In this document: positions 16,295 to 24,799 of the stretch, piece after piece
How the letters are laid out: the number at the start of each line of letters is the position of its first letter
Position numbering within the stretch: position 1 is the stretch's first letter
NCBI GenBank assembly: GCA_041595355.1
Contig: JBFHKO010000002.1
Location: 1 to 40,615 of the forward strand
Length of the DNA stretch: 40,615 bases
DNA from: JBFHKO01 sp041595355
GTDB lineage: Bacteria; Pseudomonadota; Gammaproteobacteria; Enterobacterales; Aeromonadaceae
Direction of reading: 5' to 3'
The notes under the pieces: model-generated
What the model saw: only the letters and a program-made list of their open reading frames with translations
Databases searched by the model: none
What the model was told of the DNA's origin: nothing
Made by a program: the position numbers and the translations under genes

Positions 16295-17070
16295 CCAAAC
16301 ATGACTGCGGTCATGACAAAGTCCAGCCCCAGAACCGCCAGGGAGGAGTGAACCACGGTGCGGGTGGTGGCCTGGCTGATGCCGGCCGAGGTAGGCTCGG
16401 CATCATAACCGTTGAACAAGGCAATCCAGGTCACCACCAGGGCAAAGAAGACGCTCTTGGTGAACCCCTGCATCACATCCTCGCCCCATTCCACCGCCGC
16501 CTGCATGGCCGACCAGAAGCCGCCCTCATCGACGCCCAGCCAGTCGACCCCCACCAGCTTGCCGCCCATGATGCCGACCAGACTGAACATCAGCGCCAGC
16601 AGCGGCAGGCTGATGATGCCGGCCCAGAAGCGGGGGGCAACGATGCGCCGCAGGGGATCCACCGCCATCATCTCCAGGCTGGAGAGCTGCTCGGTCGCCT
16701 TCATGAGGCCGATTTCCGCCGTCAGCGCCGAGCCGGCACGGCCGGCAAACAACAGCGCGGTGACCACGGGGCCGAGTTCGCGCAGCAGCGACAGCGACAC
16801 CAGCGGCCCCAGGCTGCCTTCGGCGCCAAAATCCTTCAGCACATTGTACCCCTGCAGCCCCAGCACCATGCCGATGAAGGTGCCGGAGACCAGGATGATC
16901 AGCACCGACTGCACCCCGACCACGTGCAGCTGCTGGATGAGCAGTGGAAAGTGCTTGCGCGGTTCGGGGCGGCCAACCAGGGCGTGGAACAGCATGATGC
17001 CGGCCCGCCCCATGGCCAGCAGCCCCTTCAGGCCCTGGCGGCCCAGCAGTGCAATACGCTCAAACAGCAT
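16291..17070 (-). CDS. mlaE: Mla system permease MlaE
   Basis: MlaE is the integral membrane permease of the phospholipid ABC transporter. The 259-residue protein has an amphipathic N terminus, then five or so membrane segments, with the MlaE/YrbE family core GTFIGMVLGLQGYNVLKDFGA, LLRELGPVVTALLFAGRAGSA and AEIGLMKATEQLSSLEMM. It starts immediately after the mlaF stop and overlaps mlaD by four bases, so translation of mlaF-E-D is probably coupled. Confidence 0.97.
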   Translation of the reverse strand: MLFERIALLGRQGLKGLLAMGRAGIMLFHALVGRPEPRKHFPLLIQQLHVVGVQSVLIILVSGTFIGMVLGLQGYNVLKDFGAEGSLGPLVSLSLLRELGPVVTALLFAGRAGSALTAEIGLMKATEQLSSLEMMAVDPLRRIVAPRFWAGIISLPLLALMFSLVGIMGGKLVGVDWLGVDEGGFWSAMQAAVEWGEDVMQGFTKSVFFALVVTWIALFNGYDAEPTSAGISQATTRTVVHSSLAVLGLDFVMTAVMFG

Positions 17071-17859
17071 TCAGAGTTCCTGTAGCAAGTCAGCGGCCGG
17101 ATAATGGAAGGGCACGGGCCCATCCGGCAATCCCTGGATGAACTGGGCCACCTCGGGGTTGCCCTCTTCCCGCAGCTGCTGGGGGGTCCCCTGGGCCACG
17201 ATGCGGCGGTTGGCAATCAGGTAGACATGATCGGCAATGCTCATCACCTCGGTGACATCATGGGAGACGATCACCGACGTGATGCCCAGGGCCTGATTCA
17301 GCTGGCGGATCAGCTTGACCAGCACCGCCATGGTGATGGGATCCTGGCCGGCAAAGGGCTCATCATACATGATCAACTCCGGATCCAGGGCCATGGCCCG
17401 CGCCAGCGCTGCCCGCCGCGCCATGCCGCCGGAGAGCTCCGATGGCATCAGCTGGGCCGCGCCGCGCAGTCCCACCGTCTCCAGCTTCATCAGCACCAGC
17501 ACCCGCAGCAGCTCTTCCGGCAACTGCGTATGTTCCCGCAGCGGGTAGGCAACATTGTCGAACACCGACATGCCGGTGAACAGGGCTCCGCTCTGGAACA
17601 GCATGCTCATGCGCTTGCGCTGGGCATAGAGCTGGCTGCGCGACAGCTCCGGAATGTTGTGGCCATCGAACTCGATGCGCCCCTTGTCCGGGCGCAGCTG
17701 CCCCCCGATGAGCCGCAGCAGGGTGGTCTTGCCAATGCCGCTGGGTCCCATGAAGGCGGTGATCTTGCCGCGTGGGATGCCGAGGCTGATATTGTCGTAC
17801 AGCAGCCGCTCGCCGTGACTGAAACTCAGATCCGAGATGCGGATTAATTCGTCGCTCAA
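17071..17859 (-). CDS. mlaF: Mla system ATP-binding protein MlaF
   Basis: MlaF is the ATPase of the MlaFEDB complex. The 262-residue protein has Walker A GPSGIGKTT, the Q loop MSMLFQSGALF, an LSGGMARRAALARA signature, Walker B ELIMYDEPFAG and the switch histidine in VIVSHDVTEV. The C-terminal extension, which in E. coli reaches into the neighbouring subunit, is present. The start is a TTG at 17859 with GAGGAG six bases upstream; this Shine-Dalgarno lies inside a small inverted repeat. It is the first gene of the mla-ibaG-murA unit. Confidence 0.96.
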   Translation of the reverse strand: MSDELIRISDLSFSHGERLLYDNISLGIPRGKITAFMGPSGIGKTTLLRLIGGQLRPDKGRIEFDGHNIPELSRSQLYAQRKRMSMLFQSGALFTGMSVFDNVAYPLREHTQLPEELLRVLVLMKLETVGLRGAAQLMPSELSGGMARRAALARAMALDPELIMYDEPFAGQDPITMAVLVKLIRQLNQALGITSVIVSHDVTEVMSIADHVYLIANRRIVAQGTPQQLREEGNPEVAQFIQGLPDGPVPFHYPAADLLQEL

Positions 17860-17873
17860 GCGAGGCTCCTCGC
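17860..17873 (-). promoter_or_regulatory. Inverted repeat enclosing the mlaF Shine-Dalgarno
   Basis: On the minus strand GCGAGG and CCTCGC, separated by AG, form a hairpin that contains GAGGAG and ends at the base before the TTG start. Closing the hairpin would mask the ribosome-binding site; whether this regulates mlaF is unknown. Confidence 0.4.
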
Positions 17874-17893
17874 GTGTTTGCGTTTAGGCGGGC

Positions 17894-17923
17894 ATTGTAT
17901 ATGGCCACCGATCACCACCGCAA
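17894..17923 (-). promoter_or_regulatory. Candidate mla operon promoter
   Basis: TTGCGG (17923-17918) and TACAAT (17899-17894), 18 bases apart on the minus strand, lie about 35 bases upstream of the mlaF start. Confidence 0.45.
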
Positions 17924-18019
17924 CCGCTGCGCGGACTCGATTCGAACCAAATTGCCGCCTTTCTGCGCCCGCGCGCACCACCGCCTGCCGGTGCAGGTGC
18001 ATCTGACGGCCAGGTTTCA

Positions 18020-18025
18020 TATAAT
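18020..18025 (+). promoter_or_regulatory. Candidate -10 box for the kdsD operon
   Basis: A perfect TATAAT lies 31 bases before the kdsD ATG in the mlaF-kdsD divergent gap. No good -35 is visible 16-18 bases upstream. Confidence 0.4.
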
Positions 18026-18056
18026 CGCCCGGACTTTTTATAGGGGAGTCTGGAGC

Positions 18057-19031
18057 ATGGCAGAGCAATTCGATTACCGCAGTGTCGGCCGGCGAGTGCT
18101 GGAGATTGAAAAACAGGCCCTGGAAGGGCTGTCGGCTGCCCTGGATGAAAGCTTCGATCTGGCCTGCCGCCTGCTGCTGGCCTGCTCCGGCAAGGTCATC
18201 GTCATGGGCATGGGCAAGTCCGGCCACATCGCCGGCAAGCTGGCGGCCTCCCTGGCCAGCACCGGCACCCCGGCCTTTTTCGTGCATCCTGGCGAAGCCA
18301 GCCACGGCGATCTCGGCATGATAGGCCCCCGGGATGTGGTCATTGCCCTCTCCTATTCCGGCGAGAGTCACGAAATACTGGCGCTGCTGCCGGTGCTCAA
18401 GCGCTGGGGCGTGCCGCTCATCAGCCTCACCGGCAACCCGGATTCGAGCATGGCCCGCGAAGCCGAGGTACACCTGTGCGTGCGCGTCGCCCAGGAGGCT
18501 TGTCCCCTGGGGCTGGCGCCCACCGCCAGCACCACCGCCAGCCTGGCGATGGGCGATGCCCTGGCGGTCGCGCTACTGGAGGCCCGGGGCTTCACGGCCC
18601 AGGACTTCGCCATGTCGCACCCGGGCGGGGCCCTGGGGCGCAAGCTGCTGCTGCGCAACAGCGACATCATGCACCAGGGCGCGCGGCTGCCCCGGGTCGA
18701 GCGGGATGCCTCGGTGAGCGAGGCGCTGCTGGAGATGAGCCGCAAGGGGCTGGGCATGACGACGGTGCTGAACAGCGACGGCACCCTGGCCGGCCTGTTC
18801 ACCGACGGCGATCTGCGTCGCATCCTGGATCAGCGCCTGGACGTGCATCTCACGCCCATATCGCAGGTCATGACCCCCCACTGCATCACGGTGCCGCCCG
18901 AGATGCTGGCCGCCGAATCGGTGCATCTGATGCAGAGCAGGAAGATCAACGGCCTGGTCGTGGTGGACGCCGAACAGCGCCCCCTCGGCGCCTTCAACAT
19001 GCACGATGTGCTGAAATCCGGAGTCATATGA
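18057..19031 (+). CDS. kdsD: D-arabinose 5-phosphate isomerase
   Basis: KdsD converts ribulose 5-phosphate to arabinose 5-phosphate, the first step towards Kdo of the lipopolysaccharide inner core. The 324-residue protein has an SIS sugar isomerase domain (GKVIVMGMGKSGHIAGKLAA, ALSYSGESHEIL, PTASTTASLAMGDALA), then SHPGGALGRKLL and a CBS pair (about 205-324). E. coli KdsD is 328 residues. The ATG at 18057 follows a GGGGAG sequence; the open frame upstream has no homology and crosses the promoter. The stop overlaps the kdsC start in ATGA. Confidence 0.97.
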   Translation: MAEQFDYRSVGRRVLEIEKQALEGLSAALDESFDLACRLLLACSGKVIVMGMGKSGHIAGKLAASLASTGTPAFFVHPGEASHGDLGMIGPRDVVIALSYSGESHEILALLPVLKRWGVPLISLTGNPDSSMAREAEVHLCVRVAQEACPLGLAPTASTTASLAMGDALAVALLEARGFTAQDFAMSHPGGALGRKLLLRNSDIMHQGARLPRVERDASVSEALLEMSRKGLGMTTVLNSDGTLAGLFTDGDLRRILDQRLDVHLTPISQVMTPHCITVPPEMLAAESVHLMQSRKINGLVVVDAEQRPLGAFNMHDVLKSGVI

Positions 19032-19585
19032 ACGATAACGTGACCACCCCCTACGGCCCGGTGGCCGGGGCGCTGTTCCAGCGCGCTGCCGGCATCCGTC
19101 TGCTGGTCTGCGATGTGGATGGTGTGCTGTCAGACGGCAAGATCTACCTGGGCAATCAGGGCGAAGAGCTGAAAACCTTTCATACCAAAGATGGTTTCGG
19201 CATCAAGGCGCTACTCAATGCCGGCCTCGAGGTGGCGGTGATCACCGGCCGCACTTCGCGCATCGTCAGCGAGCGCATGCAGGCGCTTGGTGTACGCCAT
19301 GTCTTCCAGGGCCAGGGCGACAAACGGCCGGCCTTCGAAAGCCTGCTGGCCCACCTGCAGCTGACCCCCGAGCAGGCCGCCTATATCGGCGATGATGTCA
19401 TCGATCTGCCGGTGATGCTCGCCTGCGGTCTGGGCGTGGCGGTCGCCGACGCCCACCCGCTGGTGAAGCAGCAGGCCCTGCTGGTGACACGCACCCGGGG
19501 CGGTGAGGGCGCCGTGCGCGAGGTCTGCGATCTGCTGCTGCAGGCCAGAGGCGAACTGGAACAGGCCAGGGGCACCTCGGTATGA
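19028..19585 (+). CDS. kdsC: Kdo-8-phosphate phosphatase
   Basis: KdsC dephosphorylates Kdo 8-phosphate to Kdo. The 185-residue protein is a HAD-superfamily phosphatase with the nucleophile motif CDVDGVLSDG, the threonine motif VAVITGRTS and the late acidic motif YIGDDVIDLPVM. E. coli KdsC is similar in length (188). It overlaps kdsD and lptC by four bases on each side, making a tightly coupled block of Kdo synthesis and lipopolysaccharide export genes. Confidence 0.97.
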   Translation: MNDNVTTPYGPVAGALFQRAAGIRLLVCDVDGVLSDGKIYLGNQGEELKTFHTKDGFGIKALLNAGLEVAVITGRTSRIVSERMQALGVRHVFQGQGDKRPAFESLLAHLQLTPEQAAYIGDDVIDLPVMLACGLGVAVADAHPLVKQQALLVTRTRGGEGAVREVCDLLLQARGELEQARGTSV

Positions 19586-20139
19586 ACCGGCAGACCCTGG
19601 CGATCGGATGTCTGTTTTTGCTGTCGCTGCTGATCTGGCGCTGGTTCGATGACAGCCTCAGGCTGCCGGACGCGCCGCCGGACGAGATCTTCCAGCCGAC
19701 CTTCACCGCCAAGGGACTGACCAGCGTGCGCTACAATCAGGCGGGACGCATCACCGAGGAGGTGTTTGCCGAGCATACCGAGTATTATGAGCCGCTGGAC
19801 ATGGCCGAGCTGACCCGGCCGGTCATCATCACCCACGATGAGAGCGGCAAGCCGACCTGGCGCCTGAGCGCCCGCACCGGCATCATCAACCGGGATGACA
19901 ATGCCATCATGCGCGACGAGGTGCAGATCAAGAACCTCAGTCCCGACACCCGGGTTGACCGGCTGACCACCTCCTACCTCGAGCTGGATCTGAGCAATCA
20001 GCAGATCCGCAGCCCGCAGAAACTCGACATCCACGGTCCGGGTTTCCACATCGAGGGGGTCGGACTACGCGGTCAACTCGACAAGAATCGTTATGAACTT
20101 TTGGAAAACAGCCATGCGACCTATTTTAACCGCGATTAG
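19582..20139 (+). CDS. lptC: LPS export protein LptC
   Basis: LptC is the bitopic inner-membrane subunit that takes lipopolysaccharide from the LptB2FG transporter and hands it to LptA. The 185-residue protein has an N-terminal membrane anchor (about residues 6-21, LAIGCLFLLSLLIWRW) and a periplasmic beta-jellyroll, recognisable from LTSVRYNQAGRITEEVFAEH and MRDEVQIKNLS. Length matches E. coli (191). It starts in the ATGA overlap with kdsC and overlaps the lptA start. Confidence 0.95.
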   Translation: MNRQTLAIGCLFLLSLLIWRWFDDSLRLPDAPPDEIFQPTFTAKGLTSVRYNQAGRITEEVFAEHTEYYEPLDMAELTRPVIITHDESGKPTWRLSARTGIINRDDNAIMRDEVQIKNLSPDTRVDRLTTSYLELDLSNQQIRSPQKLDIHGPGFHIEGVGLRGQLDKNRYELLENSHATYFNRD

Positions 20140-20641
20140 CCCCCTGCTCGCGTTGCTGCTGCTGACCCAGCCGGCCCGGGCCAAGGAGTCCGATTATCAG
20201 CAGCCGGTGGAGGTGAATTCGGTGCGCCAGCTGGCCGAGCTCAACGCCAACCGGGTCACCTTCTCCGAAGACGTGATCATCACCCAGGGCAGCATTCGTA
20301 TCCAGGCCGACAAGGTCGAGGTGATCCGTCATGGCGAGCGCGGTGCGGAAGAGATGATCGCCCATGGCCGGCCGGCCACCTTCTTCCAGATCCTGGACAA
20401 TGGCAAGCCGGTGCATGCCGAGGCCAATGAACTGCGTTACCAGCTCAAGGAGCGCCTGGTGATCCTGAGCCGCAATGCCGAAGTGAGGCAGGAAGACAGC
20501 CGAGTCAGCGGCGATCGCATCCGCTACGACATCGAAAAACAGCAGATCATCGCCGAAAGTTCGGGCGGCAGCTCCCGGGTCAAGACCATCTTCCTGCCCC
20601 AGCAGATCGATGCGGCCAAGCAACCGGCAAAGGAAGAGTGA
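20114..20641 (+). CDS. lptA: LPS export periplasmic bridge protein LptA
   Basis: LptA forms the periplasmic filament that links LptC to the outer-membrane LptDE translocon. The ATG at 20114 gives a 175-residue precursor with a clear signal peptide (MRPILTAISPLLALLLL, cleavage after ARA) and the OstA/LptA domain (VTFSEDVIITQGSIRIQADKV, GRPATFFQILDNGKPVHAEA, SRVSGDRIRYDIEKQQI). GGAA lies about eight bases upstream. An ATG seven codons earlier (20093) is possible but lacks a ribosome-binding site and spoils the signal peptide. The gene overlaps lptC by 26 bases. Confidence 0.93.
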   Translation: MRPILTAISPLLALLLLTQPARAKESDYQQPVEVNSVRQLAELNANRVTFSEDVIITQGSIRIQADKVEVIRHGERGAEEMIAHGRPATFFQILDNGKPVHAEANELRYQLKERLVILSRNAEVRQEDSRVSGDRIRYDIEKQQIIAESSGGSSRVKTIFLPQQIDAAKQPAKEE

Positions 20642-20642
20642 T

Positions 20643-21368
20643 ATGGCATTGCTGAAGGCCAGCGGCCTGAGGAAGAGCTACAAGGGGCGCCAGGTGGTGC
20701 GGGATGTCTCCCTGCAGGTGGCCACCGGCCAGGTGGTGGGGCTTCTGGGCCCGAACGGCGCCGGCAAGACCACCTCCTTCTACATGATAGTCGGCCTGGT
20801 GCCCCAGGATGGCGGCAGCGTCAGCATCGACAGCCAGGACATCACCCTGATGCCCATGCATCAGCGCGCCCGCAGCGGCATCGGTTACCTGCCCCAGGAG
20901 GCTTCCATCTTCCGGCGTCTGACGGTGGAGCAGAACCTGATGGGGGTGCTGGAGCTGCGCCCCGAGCTGAGCCGCGCCCAGCGCCTCGAGAAGATGGAAG
21001 CGCTGCTGGCCGAATTCCACATCGAACATATCCGCGGCAACAGCGGCATGAGCCTCTCCGGTGGCGAGCGGCGGCGGGTGGAGATCGCCCGGGCACTGGC
21101 CGCCGAGCCGCGCTTCATCCTGCTGGATGAACCCTTTGCCGGTGTGGATCCCATTTCGGTCATCGACATCAAACGCATCATCCAGCACCTGCGGGAGCGC
21201 GGGCTGGGCGTGTTGATCACCGACCATAACGTCCGCGAAACGCTGGATGTCTGCGAAAAAGCCTATATTGTGAGCCATGGGCAACTGATCGCCGAAGGCA
21301 GCCCCGCCGAGGTGCTGGCCAACGCCCAGGTGAAGCAGGTTTACCTTGGCGAGGGATTCACGCTTTGA
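20643..21368 (+). CDS. lptB: LPS export ATPase LptB
   Basis: LptB powers extraction of lipopolysaccharide from the inner membrane by LptFG. The 241-residue protein, identical in length to E. coli, has Walker A GPNGAGKTT, an LSGGERRRVEIARAL signature, Walker B FILLDEPFAGVDP and the switch histidine in ITDHNVRETLD. AAGGAAG precedes the ATG at 20643. It follows lptA by one base. Genes for LptFG and LptDE are not in the window. Confidence 0.98.
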   Translation: MALLKASGLRKSYKGRQVVRDVSLQVATGQVVGLLGPNGAGKTTSFYMIVGLVPQDGGSVSIDSQDITLMPMHQRARSGIGYLPQEASIFRRLTVEQNLMGVLELRPELSRAQRLEKMEALLAEFHIEHIRGNSGMSLSGGERRRVEIARALAAEPRFILLDEPFAGVDPISVIDIKRIIQHLRERGLGVLITDHNVRETLDVCEKAYIVSHGQLIAEGSPAEVLANAQVKQVYLGEGFTL

Positions 21369-21423
21369 GCTCAAACCCTCCGTTTCCCCGGCATGCCGCA
21401 ACGACAAGGAAAGATAGAAGCAG

Positions 21424-22863
21424 ATGAAGCCGACTCTACAGTTGCGCATGGGCCAACAGCTGGCCATGACGCCACAATTACAACAAGCGATTCGTCTGCT
21501 GCAATTGTCCAATCTGGAACTGCAACAGGAAATCCAGATGGCCATCGACGCCAACCCGCTGCTGGAGCAGGAGGACAACGACAGCATCAGCACGCCCGAG
21601 GTTAGCGACGAACTCGACAGCAGCCAGCAGGAGACCAGCGAGGCGGTCACCCAGGAGAACATGCCCGACGAGCTGCCCATGGACACCACCTGGGATGAGC
21701 TCTACACCGCCGGCACCTCCCAGGCCGCCGGCCCCTTCAATGACGATGAATCCGTCTACCAGGGAGAAACCACCGAAAGCCTGCAGGATTACCTGCTCTG
21801 GCAGATGCAGCTCACCCCCTTCAGCGAGGTGGATGGCGCCATCGCCCTCGCCATCATCGATGCCATCGATGACTCCGGTTACCTCACCGTGGCGCTGGAG
21901 GACATTCGCCTGGCGGTCGCGGATGACGAGCACGAGGTCGAGCTGGACGAAGTGGAAGCGGTGCTCAAGCGGGTGCAACACTTCGATCCCCTGGGCGTGG
22001 CGGCCCGCTCGGTCCAGGAGTGCCTGCTCATCCAGCTCAACCACTATGCCGCCGACAGCCCCTGGCTGAATGAGGCCAAGGAGCTGATCCGGCTGCACAT
22101 GGATTTGCTGGCGGCGCGGGACTACCGCAACCTGGCGCGCAAGATGCTGCTCAAGGAGTCCGAGCTCAAGGAGGTACTGGATCTGATCCAGCAACTGGAG
22201 CCGAGGCCGGGCAGCCGGGTGATGCCAACCGATTCCGCCTATGTGATCCCCGACGTGGCGGTCAGCAAGAAAAATGGCAGCTGGGTGGTGGAGCTGAACC
22301 CGGATGCCATGCCCAAGGTCCGCATCAACGAAACCTATGCCTCCATGGCGCGCAATGTCCGCAACAGCAGCGACAGCCAGTTCATCCGCTCCCACCTGCA
22401 GGAAGCCAAATGGTTCATCAAGAGCCTGGAGAGCCGCAACGAGACCCTGCTCAAGGTGGCGACCTGCATCGTCCAGCAGCAACAGGATTTTTTCGAGCTG
22501 GGTGATGAAGCCATGAAGCCCATGGTGCTGAACGATGTGGCCGAGGCGGTGGAGATGCACGAGTCCACCATCTCCCGGGTCACCACCCAGAAATTCATGC
22601 ATACTCCCCGCGGTATCTTCGAACTCAAATACTTTTTCTCCAGCCACGTCAATACTGATAGTGGAGGGGAGTGTTCCTCCACCGCCATTCGCGCCCTGAT
22701 CAAGAAGCTGGTGGCGGCGGAGAATCCGGCAAAACCCCTAAGCGATAGCAAGATCGCGGATTTGCTCACCGAGCAAGGTATCATGGTGGCTCGCCGGACC
22801 ATCGCCAAGTACCGCGAATCGCTATCGATTCCTCCATCCAGTCAGCGCAAACGCCTGCTGTAG
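21424..22863 (+). CDS. rpoN: RNA polymerase sigma-54 factor
   Basis: RpoN directs RNA polymerase to -24/-12 promoters that need AAA+ activators. The 479-residue protein has the glutamine-rich region I (MKPTLQLRMGQQLAMTPQLQQAIRL begins here and is activator-responsive), an acidic region II, the core-binding domain and, near the C terminus, the RpoN box ARRTIAKYRESL. E. coli RpoN is 477 residues. It is followed by hpf, ptsN, rapZ and npr, the standard sigma-54 cluster, and lies 55 bases after lptB with AAGGAAAG upstream. Confidence 0.98.
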   Translation: MKPTLQLRMGQQLAMTPQLQQAIRLLQLSNLELQQEIQMAIDANPLLEQEDNDSISTPEVSDELDSSQQETSEAVTQENMPDELPMDTTWDELYTAGTSQAAGPFNDDESVYQGETTESLQDYLLWQMQLTPFSEVDGAIALAIIDAIDDSGYLTVALEDIRLAVADDEHEVELDEVEAVLKRVQHFDPLGVAARSVQECLLIQLNHYAADSPWLNEAKELIRLHMDLLAARDYRNLARKMLLKESELKEVLDLIQQLEPRPGSRVMPTDSAYVIPDVAVSKKNGSWVVELNPDAMPKVRINETYASMARNVRNSSDSQFIRSHLQEAKWFIKSLESRNETLLKVATCIVQQQQDFFELGDEAMKPMVLNDVAEAVEMHESTISRVTTQKFMHTPRGIFELKYFFSSHVNTDSGGECSSTAIRALIKKLVAAENPAKPLSDSKIADLLTEQGIMVARRTIAKYRESLSIPPSSQRKRLL

Positions 22864-22885
22864 TCCCAACAAGAAGGAAGACGTT

Positions 22886-23173
22886 ATGCAAATCAACCTG
22901 TCAGGTCACCATGTCGAACTCACCCCGCCCCTGCGTGATTACGTGAACACCAAGTTTGCCAAACTGGAGCGCCACTTCGAACAGATCAACAATGTGCAGG
23001 TCATCCTGAATGTTGAAAAACTGAACCAGATTGCCGAAGCCAAACTCAACGTCAATGGTGGCGAGATCTTTGCCAACGCTCAGGCTGCCGACATGTATGC
23101 CGCCATTGATGCCCTGATGGACAAGCTGGACCGTCAAATCATCAAGTACAAAGAAAAGATGACCAGCAAATAA
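22886..23173 (+). CDS. hpf: Ribosome hibernation promoting factor (short form)
   Basis: HPF binds the 30S decoding centre in stationary phase and promotes 100S dimers. The 95-residue protein is the short gammaproteobacterial type with no C-terminal dimerisation domain: MQINLSGHHVELTPPLRDYV, LERHFEQINNVQVILNVEK and MYAAIDALMDKLDRQI. AAGGAAG lies just before the ATG. It sits between rpoN and ptsN as in E. coli. Confidence 0.96.
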   Translation: MQINLSGHHVELTPPLRDYVNTKFAKLERHFEQINNVQVILNVEKLNQIAEAKLNVNGGEIFANAQAADMYAAIDALMDKLDRQIIKYKEKMTSK

Positions 23174-23175
23174 TC

Positions 23176-23622
23176 ATGTTGATTGAAGAACTGTTAAGCA
23201 GGGACTGCACCCGCAGTGCAGTCCCCTGTACGAGCAAGAAACGCGCCATCGAGATCATCAGCGAACTGGGCGCCCAGCGCATCGGCATGGAGAGCCAGGA
23301 TCTGTTCGAGCGTCTGCTGGCGCGCGAGAAGCTGGGCACCACCGGCATCGGTGGCGCCATCGCCCTGCCCCATGGCCGCATTCCCGACGGCCATCGGGCC
23401 ACCGCCGTCATGCTCACCCTGGAAACCCCCATTCCCTTCGATGCCATCGATAACCAACCCGTCGATCTGCTGTTTGCGCTCTTCGTGCCCGAAAGCGAGT
23501 GCAAGCAGCACCTGAAAACCCTCGCCCTCATCGCCAAGCGCCTCAGTGACAAGAGTCTGTGCCGGCAACTGCGTCTGGCCGAGAGCGATGACGAACTCTA
23601 TGCACTGCTGATAGCCCCCTGA
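23176..23622 (+). CDS. ptsN: Nitrogen-PTS EIIA protein PtsN
   Basis: PtsN is the terminal phosphoacceptor of the nitrogen phosphotransferase system; its phosphorylation state tunes potassium transport and other targets in enterics. The 148-residue EIIA domain has the phosphorylatable His66 in GGAIALPHGRI and the block LLFALFVPESECKQHLKTLALIAKRL. It is about 15 residues shorter than E. coli PtsN (163), mainly at the ends. The start lies two bases after the hpf stop, with no good Shine-Dalgarno, suggesting coupled translation. Confidence 0.96.
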   Translation: MLIEELLSRDCTRSAVPCTSKKRAIEIISELGAQRIGMESQDLFERLLAREKLGTTGIGGAIALPHGRIPDGHRATAVMLTLETPIPFDAIDNQPVDLLFALFVPESECKQHLKTLALIAKRLSDKSLCRQLRLAESDDELYALLIAP

Positions 23623-23630
23623 GGTCAGGT

Positions 23631-24497
23631 ATGAAACTCATCGTCGTCAGTGGCCGCTCCGGCTCTGGCAAGACCATCGCCCTGCGCGTGCTCGAAGATC
23701 TCGGCTACTACTGCGTCGACAACCTGCCGGTCTCGCTGCTGGCCGACCTGGTACGCGAGCTGCGGGGCAAGTCGGAGCAGGTGGCCGTCAGCATAGACGT
23801 GCGCAACCTGCCCGAACACAGCAATCAGCTGGACAACCTGCTGGGGCTGCTGCGCCAGGCTTCGGATCTGGAGTTCTCCAGCCTGTTCATCGACGCCGAC
23901 AATGCCACCCTGATCCGCCGCTACAGCGAGACCCGCCGCCGGCATCCGCTCTCACGGCAGCAGCTGACCCTGGAGCAGGCCATTCAACAGGAAACCGCGC
24001 TGCTGGCGCCGCTGAGCGCCGGCGCGGATCTGCGCATCGACACCAGCCACCTCAGCATCCATGAACTCAGCGAACAGATCCGCGAACGGGTACTGGGCAA
24101 GCGGGAAAACGAGCTGGTGCTGATATTCGAGTCCTTCGGCTTCAAGCATGGTCTGCCCAAGGATGCCGACTTCGTCTTCGACGCCCGCTTCCTGCCCAAT
24201 CCTCACTGGGTGCCGGAACTCAAGCCACTGACCGGCCGGGATGAGCCGGTGAAGCGCTACCTGATGAACCAGCCCGACGTGATCCAATACGGCCTGCAGC
24301 TGGGTACCCTCATCGGCAACTGGCTGCCGCTGCTGGAGCGCAACAACCGCAGCTATGTGACCATCGCCATCGGCTGCACCGGCGGCCAGCACCGCTCGGT
24401 CTTTCTCGCCGAACAGCTGGCCGAGCACTTTGTTGCCGCCGGCAAGAACGTGCAGCTGCGCCATCGTACCCTGGAGAAGTCCCATGCCCCGCGTTGA
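23631..24497 (+). CDS. rapZ: RNase adapter protein RapZ
   Basis: In E. coli RapZ binds the small RNA GlmZ and presents it to RNase E, controlling glucosamine-6-phosphate synthase; GlmY counteracts it. The 288-residue protein has a P loop at its N terminus (GRSGSGKTIALRVLEDLG) and the C-terminal RNA-binding domain with FESFGFKHGLP, ADFVFDARFLPNP and IGCTGGQHRSVFLAEQLAEH. Length matches E. coli (284). No glmY or glmZ gene is visible in this window. It overlaps npr by 14 bases. Confidence 0.97.
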   Translation: MKLIVVSGRSGSGKTIALRVLEDLGYYCVDNLPVSLLADLVRELRGKSEQVAVSIDVRNLPEHSNQLDNLLGLLRQASDLEFSSLFIDADNATLIRRYSETRRRHPLSRQQLTLEQAIQQETALLAPLSAGADLRIDTSHLSIHELSEQIRERVLGKRENELVLIFESFGFKHGLPKDADFVFDARFLPNPHWVPELKPLTGRDEPVKRYLMNQPDVIQYGLQLGTLIGNWLPLLERNNRSYVTIAIGCTGGQHRSVFLAEQLAEHFVAAGKNVQLRHRTLEKSHAPR

Positions 24498-24759
24498 GAA
24501 GAGGTTGCCCATCATCAACAAGCTGGGACTGCATGCCCGGGCCGCCATCAAGCTGGTGCAACTGACGGCCAGCTTTCAGGCCACGGTCACCGTCTGCAAC
24601 GGCGAGAAGCAGGCCAGTGCCGATTCGGTGATGGGATTGCTGATGCTGGAGGCCGCAGAGGGCGAGACCCTCAAGGTGATCTGCGAAGGAGAGGATGCGG
24701 GCCCGTTGATGACCGCGCTGGAACACCTGGTGGCGACCCGCTTCGACGAGGCGGAATAG
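24484..24759 (+). CDS. npr: Nitrogen-PTS phosphocarrier NPr
   Basis: NPr (PtsO) is the HPr-like carrier that accepts phosphate from PtsP and donates it to PtsN. The 91-residue protein has the phospho-histidine His17 in NKLGLHARAAIKLVQL and the HPr-fold block SADSVMGLLMLEAAEGETL. The ATG at 24484 gives the family N terminus; a start further upstream would only run through rapZ. It ends the kdsD-to-npr gene series. In E. coli the gene is also called ptsO. Confidence 0.95.
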   Translation: MPRVEKRLPIINKLGLHARAAIKLVQLTASFQATVTVCNGEKQASADSVMGLLMLEAAEGETLKVICEGEDAGPLMTALEHLVATRFDEAE

Positions 24760-24765
24760 CGGCAA

Positions 24766-24788
24766 GGGGCGATCATGCTGACCGCCCC
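24766..24788. terminator. Weak hairpin between convergent npr and pmbA
   Basis: GGGGCG (24766-24771) pairs with CGCCCC (24783-24788), with an inner TCA/TGA extension after one mismatch. No T tract follows on either strand, so if it terminates at all it is not a classical intrinsic terminator. Confidence 0.35.
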
Positions 24789-24799
24789 GTTCGACAGAC

